Part shown: piece after piece, positions 1-6,603 of the stretch | Numbering within the stretch: position 1 is the first letter of the stretch | Layout of the letters: every line of letters begins with the position of its first letter | Assembly (NCBI GenBank): GCA_016278585.1 | Contig: JADQBO010000307.1 | Coordinates: 1-9,107 of the forward strand | Source: Desulfosporosinus sp. | GTDB lineage: Bacteria > Bacillota > Desulfitobacteriia > Desulfitobacteriales > Desulfitobacteriaceae | Length of the DNA stretch: 9,107 bases | Reading direction: 5' to 3' | Program-made: the position numbers and the translations under genes | Notes under the pieces: model-generated | Databases searched by the model: none | What the model was told of the DNA's origin: nothing | The model's input: the letters and a program-made list of their open reading frames with translations, nothing else

Positions 1-1177
1 GACCAACCACATCTCTAATCGCTCCTGAAATCTTTTTATCCCAACCAGCAGTCGATAGCAATGTATCAACACCAGGAATAGCTTTTAAAGCGTCGGATAC
101 AAAATTCCCTACATCCCCATTAGCTAACATATCATTGACCGTTACAGCATCCCCTTGGATTAGCCCCTTTGCCTTTGCCAGAATTTCAAATTGTCCAAAC
201 ATTCCCTGGTAGACTACCTTATCCATAACATCTCTAGCATTATTACTAATAGGATCACCAAGGGGGGATAAGTCATTAATGCGCTTTTGCATACCACGAG
301 CTATATCAGTCGATACTTCGTGCATGAGAACTGTAGCGTCCTGCGGCAGCCTAAAATTACTGTTATAAACAACCTCAAGATCTTTCACATTCGGAACTTC
401 TGCCACAAACGCAATTTCTTTACCATTAAGAGCTCTTTTCTCTGTAGCATATTCCTTACCGTCTGACTTTACGGTAACTGTAAAATTATCACGTGGTCCA
501 TACTTGACACCAGTAACTATAACTGTGTTACTTTCATTTGATTGGATTTTATTAACTTTATAGGCAAAATCCATACTTTTTAACTTATTAACGGGAATAA
601 TCCCATCTTTATAGGGATCAATATCACTTAATGAACTCTCTGCTACAACTTTATTGATCACATTAGCAATTCTTGCCCCATATAATTCAGAGTAAGGCAG
701 CAACCCTACAATAGCATCGCCTGGCTGCTCACCCATTTCAGAAGCTTTATTGACTACAAAATTTGCCCAATACTCAGTAACTCCATTATCTCGCATAAGG
801 ACTGTTTTAAGCTTATCTGCAGCTGCTGCAGGTAATTTTTTTTGTTTGACATTGTTTCCATATGCAAAAGTCCCACTTACCTCAGTCTGAACATTTGTCA
901 TAGTACTTAAATTCACATTCAGAACAGGCAACAAATCAAGTTGACTGTGTTCCTGCTTATCCATAAATGCTTTGTCTATAGCCTCAGATACATCTTCCAC
1001 TGCTCCTCTTGTCCAATCCTTCGTATCATCAACTGCTCCTTCTGTCCAATCCTTGGTATCGTCAACTGCCCCATCGACCCAATCCGTAGCCTTATCAAGC
1101 CATCCTGCAAACGCTGGAGCTGGAAGAGAGATTATAAGTAACGAAACCATCATCAAAATAAATATCTTTTTCAACAT
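1..1177 (-). CDS. exported protein of unknown function with 11-residue repeats, 3' part outside window
   Basis: This frame is open for 392 codons from an ATG at 1177 to the left edge with no stop, so the C-terminus is missing. Upstream, GAGGGGGAT sits at good distance from the ATG and supports this start. Residues 1-24 form a classical signal peptide: K3-K4, a hydrophobic core, then PAPAFA with probable cleavage before G25-W26. Residues 30-62 are three near-copies of an 11-residue unit, (T)KDWTxGAVDD, rich in Asp and Trp. The rest looks like a soluble extracytoplasmic domain; no lipobox Cys, membrane span or metal-site motif such as HExxH is seen. I do not recognise the family. An 11-residue period is typical of amphipathic helices that bind surfaces or membranes, so surface or envelope association is possible, but this is inference. 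The gene reads away from the YdcF-like gene on the same strand. Confidence 0.85.
   Translation of the reverse strand, partial: MLKKIFILMMVSLLIISLPAPAFAGWLDKATDWVDGAVDDTKDWTEGAVDDTKDWTRGAVEDVSEAIDKAFMDKQEHSQLDLLPVLNVNLSTMTNVQTEVSGTFAYGNNVKQKKLPAAAADKLKTVLMRDNGVTEYWANFVVNKASEMGEQPGDAIVGLLPYSELYGARIANVINKVVAESSLSDIDPYKDGIIPVNKLKSMDFAYKVNKIQSNESNTVIVTGVKYGPRDNFTVTVKSDGKEYATEKRALNGKEIAFVAEVPNVKDLEVVYNSNFRLPQDATVLMHEVSTDIARGMQKRINDLSPLGDPISNNARDVMDKVVYQGMFGQFEILAKAKGLIQGDAVTVNDMLANGDVGNFVSDALKAIPGVDTLLSTAGWDKKISGAIRDVVG
1000..1110 (-). repeat. 33-bp tandem repeat inside the exported-protein gene
   Basis: About three units of 33 bp, visible as the recurring motif GTCCAATCCT (plus strand) near 1011 and 1044 and the diverged ACCCAATCCG at 1077, exactly 33 bp apart. 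The unit length is a multiple of three and encodes the 11-residue protein repeat just after the signal peptide. The first two copies are nearly identical in DNA and the third has drifted, as expected for recent unequal duplication in a coding repeat. Confidence 0.8.
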
Positions 1178-1269
1178 ACTAGATCCCCCTCAAAACCTTT
1201 AAATTCCATAACCATATTTGTCGATTTGCATTTAGTCATCGACTTCAAGAGACTATCAAAATTAGACAC
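1171..1269 (-). CDS. possible 32-codon leader ORF overlapping the exported-protein start
   Basis: A GTG at 1269 opens a 32-residue frame that ends with TGA at 1173, seven bases inside the following gene, whose ATG is at 1177. A purine-rich GGGGGGAGAG lies about 8 bases before the GTG and could act as a ribosome binding site. The peptide (VSNFDSLLKSMTKCK... to ...EGDLVC) resembles nothing I know. If translated, its end would place ribosomes on the downstream start and couple the two. The downstream gene has its own Shine-Dalgarno inside this ORF, so the overlap may be chance. Confidence 0.25.
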   Translation of the reverse strand: MSNFDSLLKSMTKCKSTNMVMEFKGFEGDLVC

Positions 1270-1593
1270 GTTTTATTCTCTCCCCCCAACTTGATAAATG
1301 TTTTTAAGTTGTCTTCGACACTATTAGTGTAATTCCTTCCTACAAATTCTCTAGTTTGATTTAAAATTTCAAATTATCTGAATGTCCAGGTCGCTGAATA
1401 AGAGTCATATCATAACTGACATTAAAAGTGGCTTGAATTCTGGCTATGTCTAACCCTCCCAACTATTGATAAAAAACGTGCGGCAAACTAATTATTAGCT
1501 AAATGATGGTCCGACAAAAGAACTTTGTCGGACCATCATTATTGCTTACGCCTTAATTACTTCGTAATTGTTCCCTTCACCATCGAAATACAA
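1178..1593. other. 416-bp intergenic stretch
   Basis: Apart from the putative leader ORF at its left end and the hairpin at 1502-1540, I see no gene, RNA or convincing promoter here. The sequence is AT-rich with poly-pyrimidine patches (TCTCCCCCC near 1280) that belong to the possible GTG leader's ribosome binding site on the minus strand. Confidence 0.5.
1502..1540 (-). terminator. perfect 17-bp hairpin downstream of the DUF218 gene
   Basis: Arms 1502-1518 and 1524-1540 are perfectly complementary (AATGATGGTCCGACAAA and its complement) around a 5-base loop. The hairpin lies 54 bases past the stop of the minus-strand DUF218 gene, and on that strand it is followed by TTTAGCTAATAATTAG, a poor but AT-rich tail. 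The stem strength and position suggest a transcription end or an mRNA-stabilising 3' structure for that gene. The weak U-tract keeps confidence moderate. Confidence 0.6.
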
Positions 1594-2367
1594 TCACCAA
1601 TCCAGTACTAAAGACTTTACAACTGCAAAATACTCCCTTAGATAAGTGTTTGGTCTTAAATACCAAGGCGTGGGTGAAGGAACACCTACTGGATTTAATC
1701 CGTTACGTCTTGCTAGAATTTTCCCTCGAAACATGTGGAAATCATTGGTTATGACTAGTACAGGCTTAGAAGGTTCGTAATTTAATTGTTGTCCAAGAAG
1801 TAGGCGGGTATATCGGAAATTCTCCATCGTACTTGTCGACTGCTCTTCCTTGATAATTCGTTCCTTGGCAATGCCCTGATCAACCAAATAACGCTGCATA
1901 GCCTCAGCTTCAGTGATCCATTCTCCCGGACCCTTTCCTCCAGAGACAACAACTTTCATATCCTTATTATCTTGTAAAATTCTTAAGCCTTTATCTACTC
2001 GTTCCCAAAGAGTCCAGGAGAGTTTATCTCCATTTAGACCCGCTCCCAGAATGATGAGGTAATCAACTTTGCTCGGTACTGGATCCTTGGTATTATACAA
2101 CAACAAACTCTCAATAAGGATAAAGGACGCTAGCAGTACTAAGATACCTAAACGGACCAACCTTCGAAACCTTCGAAAGTGACCTTTAAGAAAATGTTTC
2201 CTTAGATAGTCCCTCTTTAATCCCCAAAAGAGGAGGACTACTCCTAGTATACCTGGCAGAAGGGTCCCTAGATTAATACCCCCATTAAGTACCAAAACGA
2301 AGATCGTATCGAGGATTCCCACTAATCCTAATATTTTATATACAAGTGTTGCTCGGTTATTCTCCAA
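1594..2367 (-). CDS. YdcF/SanA-like DUF218 domain membrane protein
   Basis: A 257-residue protein. Residues about 7-25, 32-49 and 72-90 look like three membrane segments, with a basic stretch (K51-R72) between the second and third. The DUF218 domain fills residues 102-250: YLIILGAGLNGDKLS (103-117), the VVSGG strand-loop (140-144), the EA.AM..YLVDQGI helix with the EEQSTSTMENF segment (174-184), and VITNDFHMFRGKILAR (205-220). These match the YdcF/ElyC/SanA fold, whose members act at the envelope and are linked to cell-wall precursor or barrier functions; the exact reaction is not settled for most. The start is TTG, chosen because AAAGGAGGAT lies 7 bases upstream and no ATG competes. It appears monocistronic, with its own 3' hairpin. 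Confidence 0.88.
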   Translation of the reverse strand: MENNRATLVYKILGLVGILDTIFVLVLNGGINLGTLLPGILGVVLLFWGLKRDYLRKHFLKGHFRRFRRLVRLGILVLLASFILIESLLLYNTKDPVPSKVDYLIILGAGLNGDKLSWTLWERVDKGLRILQDNKDMKVVVSGGKGPGEWITEAEAMQRYLVDQGIAKERIIKEEQSTSTMENFRYTRLLLGQQLNYEPSKPVLVITNDFHMFRGKILARRNGLNPVGVPSPTPWYLRPNTYLREYFAVVKSLVLDW

Positions 2368-2548
2368 TCTCTATCCTCCTTTTCCCAGTATATTTAACTA
2401 AATCCGATAATGAATTCGTTGAGATACTAATGATAATGCAAGTCTAAGCATGCCCGATTATGAACCACTGCTTCCTATTTGCAGCACTTTATAATCCTAT
2501 TTTTGTAAATCGTACAAGTGGTTCATTTAAAAACACGATTATTATGAT

Positions 2549-2619
2549 TAAGTTTTTGTATTTAATAAAACGGTGTACGAAAATTTTGTTTTCAAATAGT
2601 AAATGTATACAAAAACTTA
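2549..2619. repeat. interrupted 13-bp inverted repeat
   Basis: TAAGTTTTTGTAT at 2549-2561 is exactly complementary to ATACAAAAACTTA at 2607-2619, with 45 bases between. Pairing can continue inward past a 3-base bulge (TTTA with TAAA). No flanking target duplication or transposase is seen. It could be the relic of a small mobile element or a regulatory structure; AT-richness also makes chance plausible. Confidence 0.4.
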
Positions 2620-2895
2620 CATTAAAAGGAGTTAAGGCCCTATCCTGGGCCTTGCCATTATTCTGTCTCTTAAATCAAGTAATTTTGCAATCAGAAAAAG
2701 CATTACTCGGGTACAAAACAGCCCTAATTCTTAGAAGATCTCAGCTTGCTCTTTTACAAAAAATATAAGTTTTCAGAGATTACGAAAACGTGGTTCCAAG
2801 TTATCCATAAATATTATTGAGTCTAGGGATACGGTTTGACTATAGACACATTTCAAATGCAATGCTACTCTTTACTTGTGAAAACAATTTTAAAG

Positions 2896-2989
2896 AAAGG
2901 AGGGTAAAAATATTTTTGTTAAGATGATCACAGATAATTGAGAAGGACCAGTATCTTTACATTTAGTAGCGAATAAGGCGAAAAGTTAA
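2896..2989 (+). pseudogene. orphan ribosome binding site and decayed reading frame
   Basis: AAAGGAGGG (2896-2904) is as good as any ribosome binding site in the window, yet no intact gene follows. Seven bases on, an ATT at 2912 reads IFVKMITDN then TGA (2939), and the same frame continues EGPVSLHLVANKAKS to a TAA at 2987. Further on, another frame reads NPDISADPEELSPDRY before a stop. The protein-like texture split across stops and frames suggests a gene ruined by point mutations and a frameshift. I cannot name the family, and the stretch is short, so this is a weak call. Confidence 0.3.
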
Positions 2990-3069
2990 CCCTGATATAT
3001 CAGCAGATCCAGAGGAACTTTCACCAGATCGCTATTAAGGCAAAAGAGGTACCTTTTCAAGAAAAAAAA

Positions 3070-3100
3070 GCAGCCTATAAAAGGCCGCAAAAGATTTTTT
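3070..3100 (+). terminator. terminator-like hairpin upstream of the TSUP gene
   Basis: GCAGCCT (3070-3076) pairs with AGGCCGC (3082-3088) except for one A/C mismatch, around a 5-base loop. Six Ts follow at 3095-3100 after a short A-rich spacer. It could end transcription from the decayed frame upstream, or act as an attenuator in the TSUP leader. The spacer between stem and T-run makes it imperfect. Confidence 0.4.
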
Positions 3101-3184
3101 GCACTGTTAATTATACCATAAATCTACGTATATGTGAGGAGCTGTTATTACTAAAATATAGGCTCCGATTAAATTCAAATCAAT

Positions 3185-3193
3185 GGAGGAGGG
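3185..3193 (+). promoter_or_regulatory. ribosome binding site fixing the TSUP start
   Basis: GGAGGAGGG lies 10 bases before the ATG at 3204. An in-frame ATG at 3183 overlaps this site itself, so it cannot be the real start; the protein should begin MRNLYN, not MEEGNK. Confidence 0.8.
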
Positions 3194-3203
3194 AAACAAA
3201 ACT

Positions 3204-4490
3204 ATGCGAAATTTATACAACTCCTTAATGCATGCAGCTAGGGCTCATGCCCAGTGGGAGATTGAGACCTCTGTTAGCATTATTAAAAACCGAAAGACGC
3301 TATTAATACTATTCATAATGGCACTGCCCCTACTCATTCCAGCAATGGCCCATGCAGCCTCAACGCTGCCTGCCTTTATCGGTGGTAAATCAGCTTTCGG
3401 ACCGTCCTACTTTTCAGCTACAACCTTTTACGGTTCGATAGGCGTTGGTATTGCTGCAGGTCTTATTACAGGGTGTATAGGTGCAGGCGGAGGCTTTGTC
3501 ATCACCCCTGCTCTGATGAGCTTGGGAGTAAAGGGAATCTTGGCAGTCGGGACTGATATGTTTCACATCTTTGCTAAGGCCATCATGGGCACGACCCTGC
3601 ACAAGAAAATGGGCAACGTTCATGTTGGTCTAGCCATTGCCTTTTTGGTTGGCTCAGGACTGGGGGTCACTGGGGGTGGTAAATTGAATCGGGCGTTATT
3701 TAACTATAACCCTGTAATGAGCGATTTTGTAATCAGTTCTATATACGTGGTTCTACTGGGGTTCTTGGGCATTTTTGCTTTAAGCGACTATTTTCGCACA
3801 AGGAAAGATGTGAGTAGTGACGCGCATGGCGGCCCGGAGAAAATGCCAGCGCTAGGTGCAAAGTTACAAAACATTAACCTTGCTCCAATGATTAAATTTG
3901 ATGAGCACGTTGTCCCTGGCGGGAGAAAGATTTCTGGCGTCTTTGTAGCAATATGTGGAGCTGTGACGGGCTTATTAGCTTCCATCCTAGGTGTTGGTGG
4001 CGGTTTCGTTACCTTCCCAATGTTTGTCTACGGGCTGGGTATTTCCACGGCAACTACTGTGGGTACAGATATATTCCAAATTATCTTTACTGCTGGTTAC
4101 GGTTCTATCTCTCAGTATGCCGTCTACGGTTATGTGTTCTACACACTAGCCATGGGGATGCTACTGGGTTCGTTATTAGGCATTCAAATTGGTGCCATCA
4201 CCACAAAAGTAGTACCTGGCAGTCAGATTAAAGCCTTCTATGCCCTAGCCATCTTGGCGGGCTTTGTCAACAGACTCTTTGCTTTGCCTGTGAAATTATC
4301 GCAGATGGGCTATATCTCCTTGTCCGTCTCTGCAGGTAAAACAATCAATACGATGGGGGTATGGCTATTCTTCGGTCTAATTTTTGTCTTTGCTTTCTGG
4401 ATCATAGGAACATTTATCGTTAATATACCAAAGCTGCGAGCCGAGTCTGCTAATGATGTCCAGGTAACCAAAGGAGGTGTTACCCAATGA
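3204..4490 (+). CDS. TSUP (TauE/SafE) family anion permease, probable sulfur-anion exporter
   Basis: A 428-residue polytopic membrane protein, longer than the usual 250-300 residues of the family. The extra length is an N-terminal amphipathic stretch (residues 5-30) plus a hydrophobic segment (32-52), and a cytosolic-looking loop in the middle (198-240). The two family half-repeats are clear: GLITGCIGAGGGFVITP (86-102) with VGTDMFHI (115-122), and GLLASILGVGGGFVTFP (256-272) with VGTDIFQI (286-293). TSUP members move sulfite, sulfoacetate, thiosulfate or other small organic anions across the inner membrane. The exact substrate cannot be read from sequence; a sulfur anion is inferred from the family and the sulfur-oriented context. 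The stop overlaps the next gene's ATG by 4 bp (ATGA), so the two are translationally coupled. Confidence 0.92.
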   Translation: MRNLYNSLMHAARAHAQWEIETSVSIIKNRKTLLILFIMALPLLIPAMAHAASTLPAFIGGKSAFGPSYFSATTFYGSIGVGIAAGLITGCIGAGGGFVITPALMSLGVKGILAVGTDMFHIFAKAIMGTTLHKKMGNVHVGLAIAFLVGSGLGVTGGGKLNRALFNYNPVMSDFVISSIYVVLLGFLGIFALSDYFRTRKDVSSDAHGGPEKMPALGAKLQNINLAPMIKFDEHVVPGGRKISGVFVAICGAVTGLLASILGVGGGFVTFPMFVYGLGISTATTVGTDIFQIIFTAGYGSISQYAVYGYVFYTLAMGMLLGSLLGIQIGAITTKVVPGSQIKAFYALAILAGFVNRLFALPVKLSQMGYISLSVSAGKTINTMGVWLFFGLIFVFAFWIIGTFIVNIPKLRAESANDVQVTKGGVTQ

Positions 4491-5197
4491 GTGTAGTTCG
4501 AGACAAAAAGACGTTTACCCTAGGTTTAGTATTACTTGGAACGTTTGTGCTTGTCTTTATTGGCATAATGTCACCAAACTTTGGTAACGGCAGGAATGGT
4601 CTGGTATACGCCGATGATTTATTTAACTCGCTGTCTAAAGGCTCAGCCTATTTTATTAAGGATGCTCAAGAAGTTGCTGATAGTCAAAAGGGAGTAAATA
4701 TCAACTATACCATTAAAGCTTCATCCCCTGAAGACGCTGAAAAATGGAGCAAATTGTATGCTACGGCAGGGGTAAGTGCAACCATCAAAGAATCTTCGGT
4801 CACCATCGAGGGAGATTTCGGCAAAATCTTAAGCTCTGCAGTGGCTGATAGTGACTTCATGTATCATAATGACAGTGAATCATTGGAAGCAAAATATGGT
4901 TACGATGGTCGTGAAGCAACTTACAACTGGAACAGCTCCTTAAAGAATCTTGAGTCTGCAATGAAAGCTAAATCCCAGTTTAAAGACGCAACCGCCTTGC
5001 TCAAAGTACAGCAAAAGGCCATTGAACCGGCCTACAACTACTACGGAGTTGAAATACAGAAGGTTAGCGATAATAAACTCATTCTCACCCTCCTGCTTAG
5101 TTTCTACCTTCTATACACCATGTGGTACGGATTTGGGCTCTTTTATCTATCGAATGGCCTGGGTATTGTTGTTACCTCGAAGAAAAAGACAGCTTAA
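4487..5197 (+). CDS. membrane-anchored partner protein of the TSUP permease
   Basis: A 236-residue protein whose ATG overlaps the permease stop; a near-perfect AAAGGAGGTG lies inside the 3' end of the permease gene. It has a hydrophobic anchor at residues 10-28, a hydrophilic domain of about 165 residues (30-196), and a strongly hydrophobic C-terminal part (197-228, LILTLLLSFYLLYTMW then FGLFYL) that forms one or two membrane spans, ending in a KKK tail. The middle domain is rich in Ser, Asp and Lys and has no Cys or evident catalytic motif. I do not recognise a named domain. The overlap implies equimolar synthesis with the permease, so an accessory or regulatory subunit with its main domain probably outside the membrane is the best inference. 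Confidence 0.85.
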   Translation: MSVVRDKKTFTLGLVLLGTFVLVFIGIMSPNFGNGRNGLVYADDLFNSLSKGSAYFIKDAQEVADSQKGVNINYTIKASSPEDAEKWSKLYATAGVSATIKESSVTIEGDFGKILSSAVADSDFMYHNDSESLEAKYGYDGREATYNWNSSLKNLESAMKAKSQFKDATALLKVQQKAIEPAYNYYGVEIQKVSDNKLILTLLLSFYLLYTMWYGFGLFYLSNGLGIVVTSKKKTA

Positions 5198-5219
5198 TAA
5201 GTATTATGACCCTACGTAT

Positions 5220-5275
5220 AAACCTTTTGCTACAACTATTCGTACACTGGAGCTGTATGTTGTAGCAAAAGGTTT
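5220..5275 (+). repeat. 17-bp perfect inverted repeat between partner gene and UspA-like gene
   Basis: AAACCTTTTGCTACAAC (5220-5236) is exactly complementary to 5259-5275, with a 22-base loop. It starts 23 bases after the partner gene's stop and ends 44 bases before the UspA-like ATG. There is no clean T-run after it (TTTCCTAGTTCTAG), so it is more likely a leaky terminator, attenuator or mRNA-processing and stability element than a full stop. It would let the third gene be expressed at a different level from the first two. Confidence 0.6.
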
Positions 5276-5318
5276 CCTAGTTCTAGTTTAGGCGATGAAT
5301 TTGAAAGGAGTAATTAGT

Positions 5319-5885
5319 ATGAATGTTTCTAAGTTTAACGTACTCCTTTACTTTGATAATTCACAACAAGCTTTTTATGCCGCTGCCCATACTGCTACAC
5401 TACTAAAAAATATGCCCGATATGCATTTAACCATCGTACAGGTACAAGAAGGCTGTGAAGATTCTAAGATTACAGAATATACCTGGATTGATACAAAGGA
5501 CCTCGTAAATTGGGCCTTGATAAAAAGCAAAGGAAACGAACGCAGTTGGCCAATAAGCCCTACTTCTGATTGGATGAAGCGCGTGTTAGAAGGATCTGAT
5601 GATACCGCTAAAAATCAATATAATCAGATTCTTTCTCAAACAAACAAAGTATTTTCAGAAAGAGCAGCGGACGTTAGCCATGTTATTATATATTGCAATC
5701 CAAGTATTTCTGATACTATTGATGCACTTAATGATTATGCAGCAAAAAATGCTTATAATTTGATCATTATGGGTACACGGGGACTTACTACTTTAAAAGT
5801 TTTGTTTTTCGGTTGTTTAGTCAGTAAATCTCCTATCCCCATGATGTTAGTTAAGAAGCTCCCCCAAAGTTTTATTAGGCATTAA
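5319..5885 (+). CDS. divergent universal stress protein (UspA fold)
   Basis: A 188-residue protein starting at the ATG at 5319, chosen because GAAAGGAG lies 8 bases upstream; the in-frame ATG at 5295 lies before that site. The N-terminal beta strand with a conserved acid (NVLLYFDNS, D13) and the following helix match the UspA nucleotide-binding fold. The C-terminal ATP loop is visible as MGTRG (151-155), nine residues, then G165-C166. The family pattern is G-2x-G-9x-G-(S/T), so the last position is Cys here. A middle insertion (about residues 45-95) contains four Trp (57, 65, 77, 85), unusual for the family and making it longer than the usual 140-150 residues. It follows the permease genes on the same strand, consistent with a stress or energy sensor linked to transport; that link is inference. 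Confidence 0.8.
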   Translation: MNVSKFNVLLYFDNSQQAFYAAAHTATLLKNMPDMHLTIVQVQEGCEDSKITEYTWIDTKDLVNWALIKSKGNERSWPISPTSDWMKRVLEGSDDTAKNQYNQILSQTNKVFSERAADVSHVIIYCNPSISDTIDALNDYAAKNAYNLIIMGTRGLTTLKVLFFGCLVSKSPIPMMLVKKLPQSFIRH

Positions 5886-6053
5886 TGAAATAGGTCAAGG
5901 AAACCGATAAATATTTCGAAAACGCCCATCTATTTCTCCCCTTTCATTGCTAACAAATCTTATCTCTCTTTGCTTATGGATATAATCTTTCTACTGCAAA
6001 CATTGTGCCAATACTTAAGCCCCGCTAACTTCAAGCTTTTATCGTATAGACTA

Positions 6054-6085
6054 TAAATAGGTGTAGCAAATGCTACACCTATTTA
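6054..6085 (+). terminator. perfect hairpin ending the TSUP-UspA transcript
   Basis: Arms 6054-6068 and 6071-6085 (TAAATAGGTGTAGCA and its complement) pair perfectly; the practical loop is AAAT. On the plus strand the arm ends in ATTT followed by AACTATT, a short U-rich tail, and it could work in both directions. It lies about 170 bases after the UspA-like stop, a long 3' end. The GTGTAGCAAA core resembles GTTGTAGCAAAA in the inverted repeat at 5220-5275. Confidence 0.55.
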
Positions 6086-6256
6086 ACTATTAAAAACCTT
6101 AGCTTGTTTATCATGATAGCCTATATACTGGGTTCCAGAATTATGACCCCTTGCAATAATCGGAGCATGCCATACCCCCCAGCAGTAATTTTTTTCGTGG
6201 TATTAATAAATCATATTGAGAAAGTATTCACTATCACTATCTTTCTTGCACTTGTT

Positions 6257-6265
6257 TGGTATAAT
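6257..6265 (+). promoter_or_regulatory. extended -10 promoter candidate for the 21-codon ORF
   Basis: TGGTATAAT is a perfect extended -10 element (TGn-TATAAT). The expected -35 position (CTATCT) is poor, which is tolerated with an extended -10. It lies about 120 bases before the small ORF, giving a transcript of roughly 250 bases up to the terminator at 6487-6523. The surroundings are AT-rich, so a chance match cannot be excluded. Confidence 0.35.
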
Positions 6266-6384
6266 AATAATATATATATACCATAGTAAATAATTATATG
6301 GGAAGGGGGGCTTCATTCTCAAAATTTTATAATAGACACCCTTTTCTTTAAATGAGTGGGTGCAATTAAAAAGGAGGGAATTTC

Positions 6385-6450
6385 ATGAGCAAAATTATTT
6401 TCAATGATGACGAGTATATGGATTGTTGGGTTTTATACTATGCCGCCTAA
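6385..6450 (+). CDS. 21-residue small protein, unknown
   Basis: AAAAAGGAGGG is placed 5 bases before an ATG at 6385; the ORF reads MSKIIFNDDEYMD then CWVLYYAA and stops with TAA at 6448-6450. It has an acidic middle (NDDEYMD) and an aromatic, hydrophobic end with one Cys. A strand-specific terminator begins 36 bases after the stop, and the nearest genes on the right are on the other strand, so this looks like a self-contained transcription unit, not a leader peptide for a downstream gene. I do not recognise the peptide. Alternatives are a small regulatory RNA with an incidental ORF, or the 5' stump of a deleted gene. Confidence 0.5.
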   Translation: MSKIIFNDDEYMDCWVLYYAA

Positions 6451-6486
6451 GCATTTATATTTAGGAGCTTTAACGGAACTCGGCCT

Positions 6487-6523
6487 AAAGGTCGCCTAAA
6501 CCAATAGTTGAGGTGACCTTTTT
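6487..6523 (+). terminator. intrinsic terminator of the small-ORF unit
   Basis: AAAGGTCGCCT (6487-6497) pairs with AGGTGACCTTT (6511-6521) over 11 bp, with inner AAC/GTT pairing around CAATA, followed by a T-run (TTTTT ending at 6523). One pair is G-U only on the plus-strand RNA and would be a C/A mismatch on the other, which fixes the direction as rightward. Confidence 0.8.
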
Positions 6524-6603
6524 CATTTACGATAAACCTTCTCATTATGCCATTCTAGAAATTCAGTTTTATTCCTCCAATCCAATCAGCTATTTTAGAT
6601 ATT

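Larger units (their letters stand above)
2368..3203. other. 836-bp stretch without a convincing gene
   Basis: Between the divergent DUF218 and TSUP genes the DNA is AT-rich and holds short structures only: an interrupted inverted repeat (2549-2619), a 7-bp hairpin (2634-2653, AAGGCCC/GGGCCTT), an orphan ribosome binding site with a broken frame (2896-2989), and a terminator-like hairpin (3070-3100). A 102-codon plus-strand frame at 2460-2768 lacks a ribosome binding site and reads like translated AT-rich DNA. The stretch looks like decayed sequence plus the leader of the TSUP gene. Confidence 0.5.
5886..6384. other. about 500-bp stretch, hairpin terminator and small-gene leader
   Basis: The left third (5886-6053) shows nothing I can name. 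The hairpin at 6054-6085 follows, then AT-rich DNA. A 60-codon plus-strand frame at 6104-6286 starts with TTG, has no ribosome binding site and is not credible. From about 6257 the sequence looks like the promoter and leader of the 21-codon ORF. Confidence 0.5.

Noticed and set aside
941..1202. Two plus-strand frames over the repeat region
   Set aside because: They are antisense to the exported-protein gene; openness comes from the 33-bp repeat, and neither has a ribosome binding site.
1307..1322. AGTTGTC-TTCGACACT resembling the MarR dyad
   Set aside because: One half matches but the other is shifted and mismatched, and it lies more than 7 kb from marR next to unrelated genes; probably chance.
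2460..2768. 102-codon plus-strand frame
   Set aside because: No ribosome binding site before the ATG, no recognisable domain, and it spans the inverted repeat and a hairpin; it reads like AT-rich non-coding DNA.
6104..6286. 60-codon plus-strand frame with a hydrophobic stretch
   Set aside because: TTG start without a ribosome binding site, immediately after a hairpin terminator; the composition is that of AT-rich DNA.
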